Source of the DNA: Microtetraspora fusca
GTDB lineage: Bacteria > Actinomycetota > Actinomycetes > Streptosporangiales > Streptosporangiaceae
Assembly: GCF_001570365.1 (NCBI RefSeq)
Contig: NZ_BBYK01000047.1
Span: forward strand, 144,900-208,899
Direction of reading: 5' to 3'
DNA: 64,000 nucleotides
Positions within the stretch are counted from its first letter, which is position 1, and the number at the start of each line of letters is the position of its first letter. Shown here in pieces: positions 43,269 through 52,513 of the stretch. The notes beneath the pieces are model-generated. The model ran no database searches and was not told the DNA's origin. It saw only the letters and a list, made by a program, of their open reading frames with translations. A program made the translations under genes and the position numbers.

Positions 43269-45980
43269 ATGCTCGAGACCACCCGAGAGATCAGGCGCCC
43301 TGCGCCCTCCGGACGTCCCACCCGCCACGAGCGGCGAATGAACGCGATCAGCGAGGCGACCACGCGCATCGGCGCGGACCTCGCCGCGACCGCGTCCACG
43401 CCGTACCAGGAGGTGTTGCGCACCCTCGACAGCCGACGTGACGGGCTGACCGGGCGGGAGGCCGCCCGGCGACTGGAGCGGTACGGACCCAACGTCGTGG
43501 ACCACGACCGGCCGCCGCACTGGACGATCCAGCTCGCTTCGACGTTCAAGAACCCGTTCATCCTCGTGCTGGTCTGCCTGGACGTGGTGTTCCTCCTGAC
43601 CGACGACATCCAAGGCGTGCTCACGCTGACGACGATGGTCCTGGTCAGCGTGCTTCTCCGGTTCTGGCAGGAGTTCCGCTCGACCAAGGCGGCCGAGGCG
43701 CTCAAGGCCATGGTCACCACCACCGCGACCGTGCTGCGCCGCCCCGGCGCCGACGCGCGTCCTGTCGAGCACGAGGTACCGATCGAGCGGCTCGTCCCCG
43801 GCGACGTGGTACGGCTCTCCGCCGGCGACATGGTCCCGGCCGACTGCCGCCTGCTGACCGCGAAGGACCTGTCCGTCTCGCAGGCCGTGCTGTCGGGTGA
43901 GTCGCTGCCGGTGGAGAAGTACGACACGCTCGCCGAGGTGGCGGAGAAGTCCGCGGACGGGCCGGACCCTGCGGCCGGCCCCCTGGAGGCGGCTGGGCTG
44001 TGCCTGATGGGCACGTCCGTGGTGTCCGGCACTGCTACCGCCGTGGTGCTGGCGACCGGCGCGAGCACCTACTTCGGCTCGATGGCCAAGGGGCTGGTCG
44101 GCGCCCGTCCGGAGACCGGCTTCGACCGCGGGGTGCGCTCGGTGAGCTGGGTGCTGATCCGTTTCATGCTGGTGATGGTCCCGATCGTGCTGGTCGTCAA
44201 CGGGCTGACCAAGGGTGACTGGTTCGAGGCCTTCCTGTTCGCGATCTCCGTGGCGGTCGGGCTGACCCCCGAGATGCTGCCGGTGATCGTGACCGCGAAC
44301 CTGGCCCGCGGCGCGGTGGCCATGTCGAAGCGCAAGGTCATCGTCAAGCGGCTCAACGCGATCCAGAACTTCGGGGCGATGGACGTGCTGTGCACCGACA
44401 AGACCGGCACGCTCACCGTGGACCGGATCGCGCTCGAACGGCACCTGGACCCGCTCGGCGCCCCCGACGACGAGGTGCTGGAGTACGCCTACCTCAACAG
44501 CTCCTTCCAGACCGGGTTGAAGAACGTGCTCGACCGGGCGATCGTCGACCACGCCCAGGAGGCCGACCGGCTGCTCGCCGACGCCCGCTTCACCAAGATC
44601 GACGAGATCCCGTTCGACTTCGCCCGCCGCCGCATGTCGGTGGTCCTGCGGCGCGAGCCGGACCGGCACGTGATCATCACCAAGGGCGCGGTCGAGGAGG
44701 TGCTCGCCGTCTGCTCCGCCGTACGCCGAAACGGCGTGGACGAGCCGCTGACCGCTCTGCTGCGCGAGGAGGTGCTGGCGACCGCCGAGGAGCAGAACCG
44801 GGAGGGCCTGCGCGTGCTGGCCGTCGCGGCCAGGACCGTTCCGGCCGAGCGGAACGTGTACGGCGTGACGGACGAGGACGAGCTGACCCTGATCGGCTTC
44901 GTCGCCTTCCTCGACCCGGCCAAGGCGAGCGCCGCCGCCGCGATCGACGCGCTGGCCGGCAACGGCGTCACGGTCAAGGTCCTGACCGGCGACAACGACC
45001 TGGTGGCCGCGAAGGTGTGCCGCGACGTCGGCCTGGACGCCGGGCGGATCGTGCTGGGCGACGCACTGGACGGGCTGGACGACGACGAACTGCGCGAACT
45101 CGCCGAGCGGACCACGGTCTTCGCCAAGGTCAACCCGGTGCAGAAGGCCCGCGTCATCCGCGCGCTGCAGTCGGGCGGGCGCACGGTCGGTTTCATGGGC
45201 GACGGCATCAACGACGCCGCCGCGCTGCGCGACGCCGACGTGGGCATCTCCGTCGACACGGCGGTGGACATCGCCAAGGAGGCCGCCGACATCATCCTGC
45301 TGGAGAAGGACCTCACGGTTCTGGAGCAGGGCGTGATCGAGGGGCGGCGCACCTTCGGCAACATCATGAAGTACATCAAGATGACCGCCAGTTCCAATTT
45401 CGGCAACGTCTTCTCGGTCCTGGTCGCCTCGGCCTTCCTGCCGTTCCTGCCGATGCTCGCCGTCCACCTGCTGGTGCAGAACCTGTGCTACGACCTCTCC
45501 CAGCTCTCCATCCCGTGGGACCGGATGGACCGGGAGTACCTGCGCAAGCCGCGCAAGTGGGCGGCCGGTGACCTGAGCCGCTTCATGCTCTGCGTCGGCC
45601 CGATCAGCTCGATCTTCGACATCACCACGTACTGCGTCATGTGGTGGGTCTTCTCCGCCGACACGGTCGCCGAGCAGGCCCTGTTCCAGTCGGGCTGGTT
45701 CATCGAGGGCCTGCTGTCGCAGACGCTGATCGTCCACCTGATCCGCACCCGTAGGATCCCGTTCGTCCAGTCCCGGGCCGCGACCCCGGTCCTGCTCCTC
45801 ACCGGGCTGATCATGGCGATCGGTGTCTACCTCCCCTTCTCGCCGCTGGCCGCGACGCTGCAGATGCGGCCGCTGCCCCTGGCGTACTTCCCCATCCTCG
45901 TCGCGACCCTGCTCGCGTACTGCGCGCTCACCCAGTTCGTCAAGACGCGTTACATCAGGCGCTTCGGCACCTGGCTGTGA
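43269..45980 (+). CDS. mgtA: Magnesium-importing P-type ATPase MgtA
   Basis: 903 residues. P3B-type ATPase for Mg2+ uptake. The phosphorylated Asp is at 377 in CTDKTGTL; the actuator loop is SGESLPVEKYD, the nucleotide-domain end is GDGINDAAALRDADVGISVD, and the ion path includes VGLTPEMLPVIV in helix 4. Ten membrane helices are expected. AGAGGTG lies about eight bases before ATG 43269. A GC-rich hairpin follows at 45991-46014. Confidence 0.95.
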   Translation: MLETTREIRRPAPSGRPTRHERRMNAISEATTRIGADLAATASTPYQEVLRTLDSRRDGLTGREAARRLERYGPNVVDHDRPPHWTIQLASTFKNPFILVLVCLDVVFLLTDDIQGVLTLTTMVLVSVLLRFWQEFRSTKAAEALKAMVTTTATVLRRPGADARPVEHEVPIERLVPGDVVRLSAGDMVPADCRLLTAKDLSVSQAVLSGESLPVEKYDTLAEVAEKSADGPDPAAGPLEAAGLCLMGTSVVSGTATAVVLATGASTYFGSMAKGLVGARPETGFDRGVRSVSWVLIRFMLVMVPIVLVVNGLTKGDWFEAFLFAISVAVGLTPEMLPVIVTANLARGAVAMSKRKVIVKRLNAIQNFGAMDVLCTDKTGTLTVDRIALERHLDPLGAPDDEVLEYAYLNSSFQTGLKNVLDRAIVDHAQEADRLLADARFTKIDEIPFDFARRRMSVVLRREPDRHVIITKGAVEEVLAVCSAVRRNGVDEPLTALLREEVLATAEEQNREGLRVLAVAARTVPAERNVYGVTDEDELTLIGFVAFLDPAKASAAAAIDALAGNGVTVKVLTGDNDLVAAKVCRDVGLDAGRIVLGDALDGLDDDELRELAERTTVFAKVNPVQKARVIRALQSGGRTVGFMGDGINDAAALRDADVGISVDTAVDIAKEAADIILLEKDLTVLEQGVIEGRRTFGNIMKYIKMTASSNFGNVFSVLVASAFLPFLPMLAVHLLVQNLCYDLSQLSIPWDRMDREYLRKPRKWAAGDLSRFMLCVGPISSIFDITTYCVMWWVFSADTVAEQALFQSGWFIEGLLSQTLIVHLIRTRRIPFVQSRAATPVLLLTGLIMAIGVYLPFSPLAATLQMRPLPLAYFPILVATLLAYCALTQFVKTRYIRRFGTWL

Positions 45981-45990
45981 CCCACGCGCC

Positions 45991-46014
45991 GCCCGCCCGG
46001 GTCCCCGGGCGGGC
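45991..46014 (+). terminator. Terminator after mgtA
   Basis: GCCCGCCCGGG-TC-CCCGGGCGGGC, an 11-bp perfect stem 10 bp after the stop codon. Confidence 0.8.
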
Positions 46015-46044
46015 GCGTCCGTCCGGAACCTCGGAGGTGATCAC

Positions 46045-46197
46045 ATGAACGTCTTCTCCGCATGGCTCGCCCGCACGGCGCGGTGGCTTCGCCGCCTTCC
46101 GCTGGACAGTCTCACCATCCGGGCGGTGCCCGCCGCCCGCTACCACCGGAGCGCGTCCCCCCGTCGTCGCGGACGGCACGTGCCCCGCTGCCTCTGA
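46045..46197 (+). CDS. Small basic protein, unknown
   Basis: 50 codons from an ATG preceded by GGAGGTGATCAC, a strong ribosome-binding site. The N-terminus is NVFSAWLARTARWLRRLPLD, an amphipathic stretch; the C-terminus is Arg-rich. It is separated from mgtA by a terminator and lies upstream of the transporter leader peptide. No family is recognised. The strong start site is the main argument that it is real. Confidence 0.45.
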   Translation: MNVFSAWLARTARWLRRLPLDSLTIRAVPAARYHRSASPRRRGRHVPRCL

Positions 46198-46272
46198 CGC
46201 CGAACGTCCGGCCAGTTCACGGGGTGGTCCGTACGGATGTCAAGCTTGCATTGGCGAGTGAGGAGGTGGCCG

Positions 46273-46320
46273 ATGGACGACGATCCCGGCAGTCCCGACC
46301 GCCTCGCGCCCACCGGCTGA
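46273..46320 (+). CDS. Putative leader peptide of the ABC transporter operon
   Basis: 15 codons (MDDDPGSPDRLAPTG) with the same start context as the mgtA leader, GTGAGGAGGTGrCCG. It ends 7 bp before a hairpin that overlaps the ribosome-binding site of the permease gene. This is consistent with translational attenuation. Confidence 0.5.
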   Translation: MDDDPGSPDRLAPTG

Positions 46321-46326
46321 CCCGGC

Positions 46327-46363
46327 CCTGCGAGGCGGGCTTCTGGTGTCGGTCTCTCGCAGG
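46327..46363 (+). promoter_or_regulatory. Hairpin overlapping the permease ribosome-binding site
   Basis: CCTGCGAG (46327-46334) pairs exactly with CTCGCAGG (46356-46363). The last two bases of the stem are the first GG of GGAAGG, the Shine-Dalgarno site of the gene at 46377. A ribosome stalled in the leader ORF could open it. Confidence 0.45.
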
Positions 46364-46376
46364 AAGGTCTCGCGGC

Positions 46377-48131
46377 ATGGGTGTCCCACGCTCCCCGGCG
46401 AATCGCGTGGCCCCGTCGCGCCCGCGTTCTCCGCGACCGGGGTGGTTCTCCTGGGTGGACGTGGTCGTCGCCGCGGGCCTGCTGGTTCTGCTGTACGTGG
46501 TGATCCGCCTCGGCAAGGACATCACGTTGTCGTTCACGCCCACGCAGGTCAGCGGCATCGACACCGACCCGGTGCGCCTGCCGTACTACGCCGGCCGCAG
46601 CCTGCTGCGGATGTTCGCCGCGCTCGCGGTGTCGCTGGTCTTCACGCTGGTCTGGGCCTACGCGGCGGCGCACTCGCGACGGCTGGAACGCGTGCTGATC
46701 CCCGCGCTCGACATCCTCCAGTCGGTGCCGGTCCTGGCGTTCCTGACGGTGGCGGTGACCGCGTTCGTCGCGCTCTTCCCCGGATCGGTGCTGGGCCTGG
46801 AACTCGCCTCGGTGTTCGCGATCTTCACGTCCCAGGCGTGGAACATGACCTTCGCCTTCTACCACTCGCTGATCACCACACCCAGGGAGCTGGACGAGCT
46901 GTCCCGCGGCATGGGCTTCTCCCGCTGGATGCGCTTCTGGAAGGTCGAGCTCCCGTCGGGCGCGATCGGCCTGGTGTGGAACGCGATGATGAGCTTCGGC
47001 GGCGGCTGGTTCTTCCTGGTCGCCTCCGAGCTGATCAGCGTGTCCAACAGGGAGTACACGCTGCCCGGGGTCGGCTCCTACGCGGGCGCGGCCATCGTCG
47101 CCGGGAACCTCGGCCACGTCGGCTGGGCCATCCTCACCATGGCGATCCTGGTCATCGGGGTGAACTTCCTGTTCTGGCGTCCCCTGACGGCGTGGGCCGA
47201 ACGGTTCAAGGTCGAGCAGTCGGAGGCCGCGCAGGTGCAGCGGTCGCTGGTGCTGGACTTCCTGCGCCGGGCGAACTGGCCCCGCCTGCTCGGCCGGGCC
47301 CTGGCGCCGCTGCGGGAGGCCGCCGGCCGGGCGGGACGGGCGTTCGGCGTCGACGACCGGCCGCTCCTGGTGGACGTACGGCGCAGACGGGCCGGAGACG
47401 TCCTCTTCACCGTCGTGACGCTGGCGCTGATCGGCTGGGGCCTGGTCAGCCTGGTGGGCTACCTCGCCGACCAGCCCGCCGGGCTGTCCGTCTTCGCCGA
47501 GCCGCTGCTGCTGGGGCTGGCCACGCTGGCCAGGGTGGTGGTGCTGGTCGCCGTGGCCACCCTGGTCTGGGTGCCGATCGGCGTGAAGATCGGGTTCTCG
47601 CCTCGGCTGACCCGCATCGCGCAGCCGGTGGTGCAGATCCTGGCGAGCTTCCCGGCGAACTTCCTGTTCCCGCTCGCGACGTGGCTCTTCCTGCGCACGG
47701 GGCTGTCGCTCAACATCGGCGGCATCCTGCTGATGGCGCTCGGGGCCCAGTGGTACATCCTGTTCAACGCCATCGCCGGGGCCATGGCCATCCCCACCGA
47801 CCTCCGCGAGGCGATGGACGACCTCGGCGTACACGGCTGGCGGCGCTGGAAGCGCCTGATCATCCCGGGGGTCTTCCCGTCGTACGTGACCGGCGCCATC
47901 ACCGCCTCCGGCGGAGCGTGGAACGCCTCCATCGTCGCGGAGGTCGTCACCTTCGGCGGCACCACGCTGACCGCCACCGGCCTGGGCGCGTACATCGCCC
48001 ACGCGACCGCGACGGGCGACCACCCGCGGCTCCTGGCCGGAGTCGCGGTCATGAGCATGTACGTGGTGCTCATCAACCGCCTCTTCTGGCGCCGCCTGTA
48101 CCGGCTCGCCGAGCACCGCTACTCGTTGTGA
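46377..48131 (+). CDS. Fused ABC transporter permease, NitT/TauT type
   Basis: 584 residues carrying two permease domains in one chain. The first (about 60-290) has the EAA-type loop around ELDELSRGMGFSRWMRFWKV; the second (about 350-580) has LREAMDDLGVHGWRRWKRLI. Both contain the typical helix pairs of nitrate/sulfonate/taurine importers. No substrate-binding protein is encoded nearby. The ATPase gene follows 15 bp later. Placement beside mgtA suggests a metal or oxyanion substrate, unproven. Confidence 0.9.
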   Translation: MGVPRSPANRVAPSRPRSPRPGWFSWVDVVVAAGLLVLLYVVIRLGKDITLSFTPTQVSGIDTDPVRLPYYAGRSLLRMFAALAVSLVFTLVWAYAAAHSRRLERVLIPALDILQSVPVLAFLTVAVTAFVALFPGSVLGLELASVFAIFTSQAWNMTFAFYHSLITTPRELDELSRGMGFSRWMRFWKVELPSGAIGLVWNAMMSFGGGWFFLVASELISVSNREYTLPGVGSYAGAAIVAGNLGHVGWAILTMAILVIGVNFLFWRPLTAWAERFKVEQSEAAQVQRSLVLDFLRRANWPRLLGRALAPLREAAGRAGRAFGVDDRPLLVDVRRRRAGDVLFTVVTLALIGWGLVSLVGYLADQPAGLSVFAEPLLLGLATLARVVVLVAVATLVWVPIGVKIGFSPRLTRIAQPVVQILASFPANFLFPLATWLFLRTGLSLNIGGILLMALGAQWYILFNAIAGAMAIPTDLREAMDDLGVHGWRRWKRLIIPGVFPSYVTGAITASGGAWNASIVAEVVTFGGTTLTATGLGAYIAHATATGDHPRLLAGVAVMSMYVVLINRLFWRRLYRLAEHRYSL

Positions 48132-48146
48132 TCGCGGGAGAAGATC

Positions 48147-49442
48147 ATGGCCCTGCTGACCGTGACCGGTCTGACCAAGAGCTACGCGGGCGCCGACGGC
48201 GACCTGCCGGTCCTGGCCGGCATCGACCTCGACATCAACGAGGGCGAGATCGTCGCCCTGCTCGGCAAGAGCGGCTCGGGCAAGTCCACGCTGCTGCGCT
48301 GCCTGGCCGGGCTGATCCCACCCAGCTCCGGCACCATCACGTATCGGGGCCGGCCGTTGACGGGCGCCAACCCCGGCACCGCCATGGTGTTCCAGACCTT
48401 CGCGCTGCTGCCGTGGCTCACCGTGCAGCAGAACGTCGAGATCGGCTTGGAGGCGCGCGGCCTGCCCGCCCGCGAGCGCCGCGAGGCCGCGCTCAAGGCC
48501 ATCGACCTGATCGGCCTGGACGGGTTCGAGTCGGCCTATCCCAAGGAGCTGTCGGGCGGTATGCGGCAGCGTGTCGGCTTCGCCCGCGCCCTGGTCGTGG
48601 AGCCCGACGTGCTGCTGATGGACGAGCCGTTCTCCGCCCTCGACGTGCTGACCGCCGAGAACCTGCGCGGCGAGCTGCTGGAGCTGTGGGAGTCCGGGGA
48701 GTTCCCCACCAAGGCCATCGTCCTGGTCACCCACAACATCGAGGAGGCCGTCCTGCTGGCCGACAGGGTCGTGGTGCTCGCCTCACGCCCCTACGGCACG
48801 ATCCGCGCCACGTACGACATCCCGCTGCCGCGCCCCCGTGACCGCGACAGCGCCGACTTCACCAAGCTCATCGACGTCATCTACCAGACCATGACCGGCC
48901 GCGGCCACGACACTCCGCTGCCGCCGCCGGGCGTACGGGCGCCCGCCAAGCGCACCCCCGCCAACACCCCGCTTCCGGCGGCGAGCGTGGACGGCTTCTC
49001 CGGGCTGGCCGAGATCCTCCAGCGGCACGGCGGCCGCCTGGACGTCGCGGAGCTGACCGACGAGCTCAGCCTGGAGGTCGACGACCTGCTCCCGCTGATC
49101 GACGCGCTGGAACTGCTGGGCTTCGCCGCCGTCGAAGGCACCGAGGTCCGGCTCACCCCGCAGGGGTGCGCGTTCTCCGAGGCCGACGTGCAGACGTCCA
49201 AGGAGATCTTCGCTCCCGCCGCGATCGAGATCCCGCTGGTGCGCTTCATCGCCACCAGCCTGGCCAACAGCGTCGACGGCCGCCTGCGCGCCGGATTCTT
49301 CCGCGACGTCCTGGCCCACCACTACACCAGCGAGCAGGTCGCCGAGCAGCTCGACGTCGCCACCGACTGGGGCCGCTACGCGGAGCTGTACTCGTACGAC
49401 ACCCTGCACGAGGAGTACAGCCTGGAGGCGCCGCCCGACTGA
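48147..49442 (+). CDS. NitT/TauT-type ABC ATPase with AAA-associated C-terminal domain
   Basis: 431 residues. ABC domain 1-250: Walker A GKSGSGKST (about 40-48), a FQTFALLPWLTV Q-loop region, signature ELSGGMRQRVGFARAL and Walker B LLMDEPFSALD. Residues 285-430 form the AAA-associated domain of the COG4754 type (FSGLAEILQRHGGRLDVAEL, then an RLTPQGCAFSEADVQTSKEI segment). This extra domain is typical of ATPases paired with fused two-domain permeases. It completes the transporter at 46377. Confidence 0.92.
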   Translation: MALLTVTGLTKSYAGADGDLPVLAGIDLDINEGEIVALLGKSGSGKSTLLRCLAGLIPPSSGTITYRGRPLTGANPGTAMVFQTFALLPWLTVQQNVEIGLEARGLPARERREAALKAIDLIGLDGFESAYPKELSGGMRQRVGFARALVVEPDVLLMDEPFSALDVLTAENLRGELLELWESGEFPTKAIVLVTHNIEEAVLLADRVVVLASRPYGTIRATYDIPLPRPRDRDSADFTKLIDVIYQTMTGRGHDTPLPPPGVRAPAKRTPANTPLPAASVDGFSGLAEILQRHGGRLDVAELTDELSLEVDDLLPLIDALELLGFAAVEGTEVRLTPQGCAFSEADVQTSKEIFAPAAIEIPLVRFIATSLANSVDGRLRAGFFRDVLAHHYTSEQVAEQLDVATDWGRYAELYSYDTLHEEYSLEAPPD

Positions 49443-49445
49443 CGG

Positions 49446-49859
49446 TCAGGAGCTCGCCGGACGCAACCGGCCCGGCAGCAGCTGCCATCCCACGCCCGCC
49501 GCCGCCTCCCGGGGCGGCGCGGGGCCGTCGTCCGGCGGTTCGATCACGCCCGTCACATATCCGGTCAGTAGCCCGGCCTCCGCCATCAGCCCGGCGACAT
49601 GCGGGTTGGCCGCCCGGTAGAAGATCCGCGTGCCGTCCCTGCGCGAGCTCACCAACCCCGCCGCCCGCAGCTTGGCCAGATGCTGGGAGACGGAGGCCAC
49701 GTGCGCGCCGACGATCTCGGCCAGCTCTCCGACGCCCCGTTCCTGGCTGGAGACCGCGTACAGGATCTGGAACCGGGTCGGATCCGCGATCGCCTTGAGC
49801 ACCTCCACGATCGCCTCTACCGGAACGACCGGAGAACCCTTGGGAACTTGCGCGACCAT
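49446..49859 (-). CDS. ArsR/SmtB family regulator without cysteines
   Basis: 137 residues. Winged helix-turn-helix at about 15-90: LKAIADPTRFQILYAVSSQE, the recognition helix AHVASVSQHLAKLRAAGL, and the wing RRDGTRIFYRA. There is no Cys at all, so a thiol metal site of the ArsR/CadC kind is impossible; His and acidic residues (NPHVAGLMAEAG) could form an NmtR-like site. It converges on the transporter operon and is a candidate regulator of it and of mgtA. Confidence 0.9.
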   Translation of the reverse strand: MVAQVPKGSPVVPVEAIVEVLKAIADPTRFQILYAVSSQERGVGELAEIVGAHVASVSQHLAKLRAAGLVSSRRDGTRIFYRAANPHVAGLMAEAGLLTGYVTGVIEPPDDGPAPPREAAAGVGWQLLPGRLRPASS

Positions 49860-49865
49860 GCAACA

Positions 49866-49871
49866 AGTCTA
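49866..49871 (-). promoter_or_regulatory. Probable -10 hexamer of a leaderless arsR transcript
   Basis: TAGACT on the minus strand lies six bases before the arsR ATG, so transcription would start at or next to the start codon. No Shine-Dalgarno site is present. Confidence 0.5.
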
Positions 49872-50066
49872 GGTCCGCGCTCCGCGCGACTCTGCCCCTG
49901 GTGACCGGCGCGGACGCTGCCGCCCGTACGCACCGGCGCGGTCGCGGACGGCGTCCCACCGGAGTCATGACCGATGATCCGCGCGTGTCCCCCTGCCAAA
50001 CGAGCCCCTCGCGTGTTACTTATTGTGACCAAGAAATCACCCACAGCGATCTACTTGGAGATGCCC

Positions 50067-50720
50067 ATGAACGCTCCTCGATCCCGCGCCCACGTCGTCG
50101 GCGGTCTCGCCGCCGCGGCCGCGGCCGTCCTGGGCCTGGCCCTGGTGGCCGCCCCGTCGCTGGCCGAGGGGATGTCGGGCGGCGCCGCCAAGCCGGCCGC
50201 GCCGGTCGCCGCCCCCTCGCCCAGCCAGCCGGGCGGCCACACCGTGCTGACCTGCACCATGGCCACCGCCGGCGCCCAGCCGATCACGTTCGACCCCCCG
50301 GTGAGCCAGGAGGTCCGCACGGTGAACGTCAGGGGCACCCTGACGCTGACCAACTGCGCCTCCCCCGACAGCAGCTTCCCCAACCTGCACTCGGGGACGG
50401 TCACCATGCAGGGCAGTGGGCAGCTGTCCTGCGGTGGCGGCGCCCAGAACGTCACCGGCACGGGCTCCATCACCTGGAGCGACGCCCAGGGCAAGTCGCT
50501 GGGGACGTCCACGATCCGTCCCAACCTCAACGCGATCAACTCGTACAACGCCGGCGACATGCTGCTGATCGGTGAGGTCACCGACGGGAAGATGAAGGGC
50601 AAGCGGATCGCCGGGAACGCGGTGCCCACCTCGGACATCAGCCAGTGCTCCGGCAAGGGCGTGAGCAGTCTCCAGGGCAACGGCAGCGTCGCCTTCATCG
50701 CCGTCGACACGCCGAAGTAG
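50067..50720 (+). CDS. Secreted protein of unknown function
   Basis: 217 residues from ATG 50067 (GGAG six bases upstream). A Sec signal peptide is clear: Arg-rich start, then VVGGLAAAAAAVLGLALVAA and a cleavage site after SLAEG or nearby. The mature part is Pro/Ala-rich at first, then a beta-rich domain with six Cys (TCTMATAG, LTNCASPDS, LSCGGG, SQCSGKG among them) and NVTGTGSITWSD. I do not recognise the family; disulfide-stabilised extracellular domains of this kind are common in actinomycetes. An AT-rich promoter patch lies at 50015-50045. Confidence 0.75.
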   Translation: MNAPRSRAHVVGGLAAAAAAVLGLALVAAPSLAEGMSGGAAKPAAPVAAPSPSQPGGHTVLTCTMATAGAQPITFDPPVSQEVRTVNVRGTLTLTNCASPDSSFPNLHSGTVTMQGSGQLSCGGGAQNVTGTGSITWSDAQGKSLGTSTIRPNLNAINSYNAGDMLLIGEVTDGKMKGKRIAGNAVPTSDISQCSGKGVSSLQGNGSVAFIAVDTPK

Positions 50721-50894
50721 CCCGACCGGCGGTCCAGGCCGGCGTCTTCCGGCCGTACGCCATCGGAGCGGGTCCGGCGGGCGTGTGCGCGCCGGCCCGC
50801 TCCCCCGCCGGAGCGAGCGGCCGCGGAACTCGGCTCGCTCACCTGTCCGCGAACAAGCGTTCTGCCGGAGATCCGCACGTGTCAGACTCCAGGC

Positions 50895-51272
50895 ATGGCA
50901 GCCTCGGGCCGATCAGTGGTCATCGACATCCGGACGCGCCGGGCCGGCAAGGAGCGCGGCCCCGAGATTCCCGACGACCCGGACCCGTTGCTGCGCAACG
51001 TGTACGGAGAGATCCTCCGCGACGAGCGGCTGGACCAGGACCGCACGCTCGATGACGTGGCGCGTGCGGTCGGCATGTCCAAGCAGTATCTGTCGGAGGT
51101 CGAGCGCGGCCGCAAGGAGCCGTCGTCGGAGATGCTGCATTCGGTGTGCGACGCGCTCGGGTTGCCGATCGAGCACCTGCTCACCCGCGCCGTCCGGCGG
51201 ATCACGGCGTCGCGCCGGATCGCGACGCGCAGGCCGTCCGGTACGCCGCGGGTGGAGCTGCTGGCGGCGTGA
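50895..51272 (+). CDS. popR: PopR/ClgR-like Xre activator of clpP genes
   Basis: 125 residues. The helix-turn-helix spans about 40-95: LDQDRTLDDVARAVGMSKQY, then LSEVERGRKEPSSEML. It ends in ELLAA; in Streptomyces PopR two C-terminal alanines make the protein a ClpP substrate, so that it is removed when ClpP is active. The neighbouring clpP pair and the box at 52514 fit the PopR-clpP3clpP4 circuit. Genes are convergent rather than in one operon. Confidence 0.82.
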   Translation: MAASGRSVVIDIRTRRAGKERGPEIPDDPDPLLRNVYGEILRDERLDQDRTLDDVARAVGMSKQYLSEVERGRKEPSSEMLHSVCDALGLPIEHLLTRAVRRITASRRIATRRPSGTPRVELLAA

Positions 51273-51281
51273 GCGCTACGA

Positions 51282-51869
51282 CTAGCGAGTGAGGATCAGC
51301 TCGTCGACCAGGCCGTACTCGACGGCCTCGCGAGCGCTGAAGACCCGGTCCCGGTCGGTGTCCTTGCGCAGCTGGGCGGCGTCCACCCCGGTGTGGGAGC
51401 TGAGGATCTCCTCGGTCTGCGCGCGTATGCGCATCACCTCCGCCGCCTGCAGGGACAGGTCGGAGATGGTGCCCTGCCCCTGCGTGGACGGCTGGTGCAG
51501 CAGCACGCGGGAGTGGGCGAGCGCGAACCGCCGTCCGGGGGTGCCGGCGGCGAGCAGCACCGCGGCGGCGGAGGCCGCCTGGCCCATGCAGTACGTCGCG
51601 ACCTTCGCGCGGATGAACTGCATGGTGTCGTAGATCGCGAGCATCGCGGTCGTCGAGCCGCCAGGTGAGTTGATGTACAGGTTGATCTCCTGGTCCGGGC
51701 TCTCCGCCTCCAGGTGGAGCAACTGTGCCATCACGACGTTCGCGACGCCGTCGTCGATCTCGGTTCCGAGGAAGATGATCCGCTCGTTGAGCAGCCGGCT
51801 GAAGATGTCGAACGACCGCTCCCCCACCGGGGTCCGTTCGACCACGTACGGGATCGTGTACTGCGTCAT
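51282..51869 (-). CDS. clpP: ATP-dependent Clp protease proteolytic subunit (ClpP4-like)
   Basis: 195 residues of the S14 serine peptidase family. Nucleophile Ser100 in [12 protein letters not shown], catalytic His125 in VLLHQPS, and an Asp near 174 in [16 protein letters not shown] forms the oxyanion region. The ATG overlaps the stop of the upstream clpP (ATGA), so a hetero-oligomeric ClpP is likely, as in other actinomycetes. Confidence 0.93.
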   Translation of the reverse strand: MTQYTIPYVVERTPVGERSFDIFSRLLNERIIFLGTEIDDGVANVVMAQLLHLEAESPDQEINLYINSPGGSTTAMLAIYDTMQFIRAKVATYCMGQAASAAAVLLAAGTPGRRFALAHSRVLLHQPSTQGQGTISDLSLQAAEVMRIRAQTEEILSSHTGVDAAQLRKDTDRDRVFSAREAVEYGLVDELILTR

Positions 51870-52471
51870 GACGAGAACCCCATCCGGTGAGCGGCGTACG
51901 GCGCGAGGCTGTCGAAGGAGTCGACGATCTTGTCGATCATCCCGTAATCGCGGGCCTGCTCCGGCGTGAACCAGCGGTCCCTGTCGCTGTCGGCGGAGAT
52001 CTCCTCGACCGTGCGTCCCGTCTCCGCGGCGAGGATCTCCTCGGACTGCCGCTTCATGTACTGGAGGTTCTCGGACTGGATCGCGATGTCGATCGCCGTG
52101 CCGCCGATGCCGGCCGACGGCTGGTGCATCATGATCCGGCTGTGCGCGAGGCTGATCCGCTTGCCGTGCGTGCCGGACGCCAGCAGCACCTGGCCCATGC
52201 TCGCGGCGAACCCGAGCGCGACGGTGATCACGTCGTTCGGGACCAGCTTCATCGTGTCGTAGATCGCCAGCCCTGCCATCACCGACCCTCCGGGCGAATT
52301 GATGTACAGGACGATGTCGCGCTCGGAATCCGCCGAGGCGAGCAGCACCATCTCGGCGCACACCCGCTCGGCCATCTCGTCGTCGACCTCTCCGGTCAAC
52401 AGCAGGGTCCGTTGCTGGAACAGCTTCTCGTTCAGCCGATCCCGGTAACTCATGCTCGGTGAAACACGCAT
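51866..52471 (-). CDS. clpP: ATP-dependent Clp protease proteolytic subunit (ClpP3-like)
   Basis: 201 residues from ATG 52471 (AAGG four bases upstream); ATG 52453 would give 195. Nucleophile Ser in [13 protein letters not shown] (near 91), His in [11 protein letters not shown], and Asp in DSDRDRWFT. First gene of the two-gene clpP operon. A PopR-type palindrome lies 43 bp upstream of the start. Confidence 0.93.
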   Translation of the reverse strand: MRVSPSMSYRDRLNEKLFQQRTLLLTGEVDDEMAERVCAEMVLLASADSERDIVLYINSPGGSVMAGLAIYDTMKLVPNDVITVALGFAASMGQVLLASGTHGKRISLAHSRIMMHQPSAGIGGTAIDIAIQSENLQYMKRQSEEILAAETGRTVEEISADSDRDRWFTPEQARDYGMIDKIVDSFDSLAPYAAHRMGFSS

Positions 52472-52513
52472 GGCGCCTTTGTATCCGCCACAACCCCGCG
52501 AGCTGTCGCTATG

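Noticed and set aside
42234-45737. 1167-codon open frame antisense to mgtA and mgtC
   Set aside because: Composition is that of an antisense shadow; mgtA and mgtC explain the region fully.
46140-48734. 864-codon open frame antisense to the fused permease
   Set aside because: Shadow frame; the permease has proper membrane helices and EAA loops.
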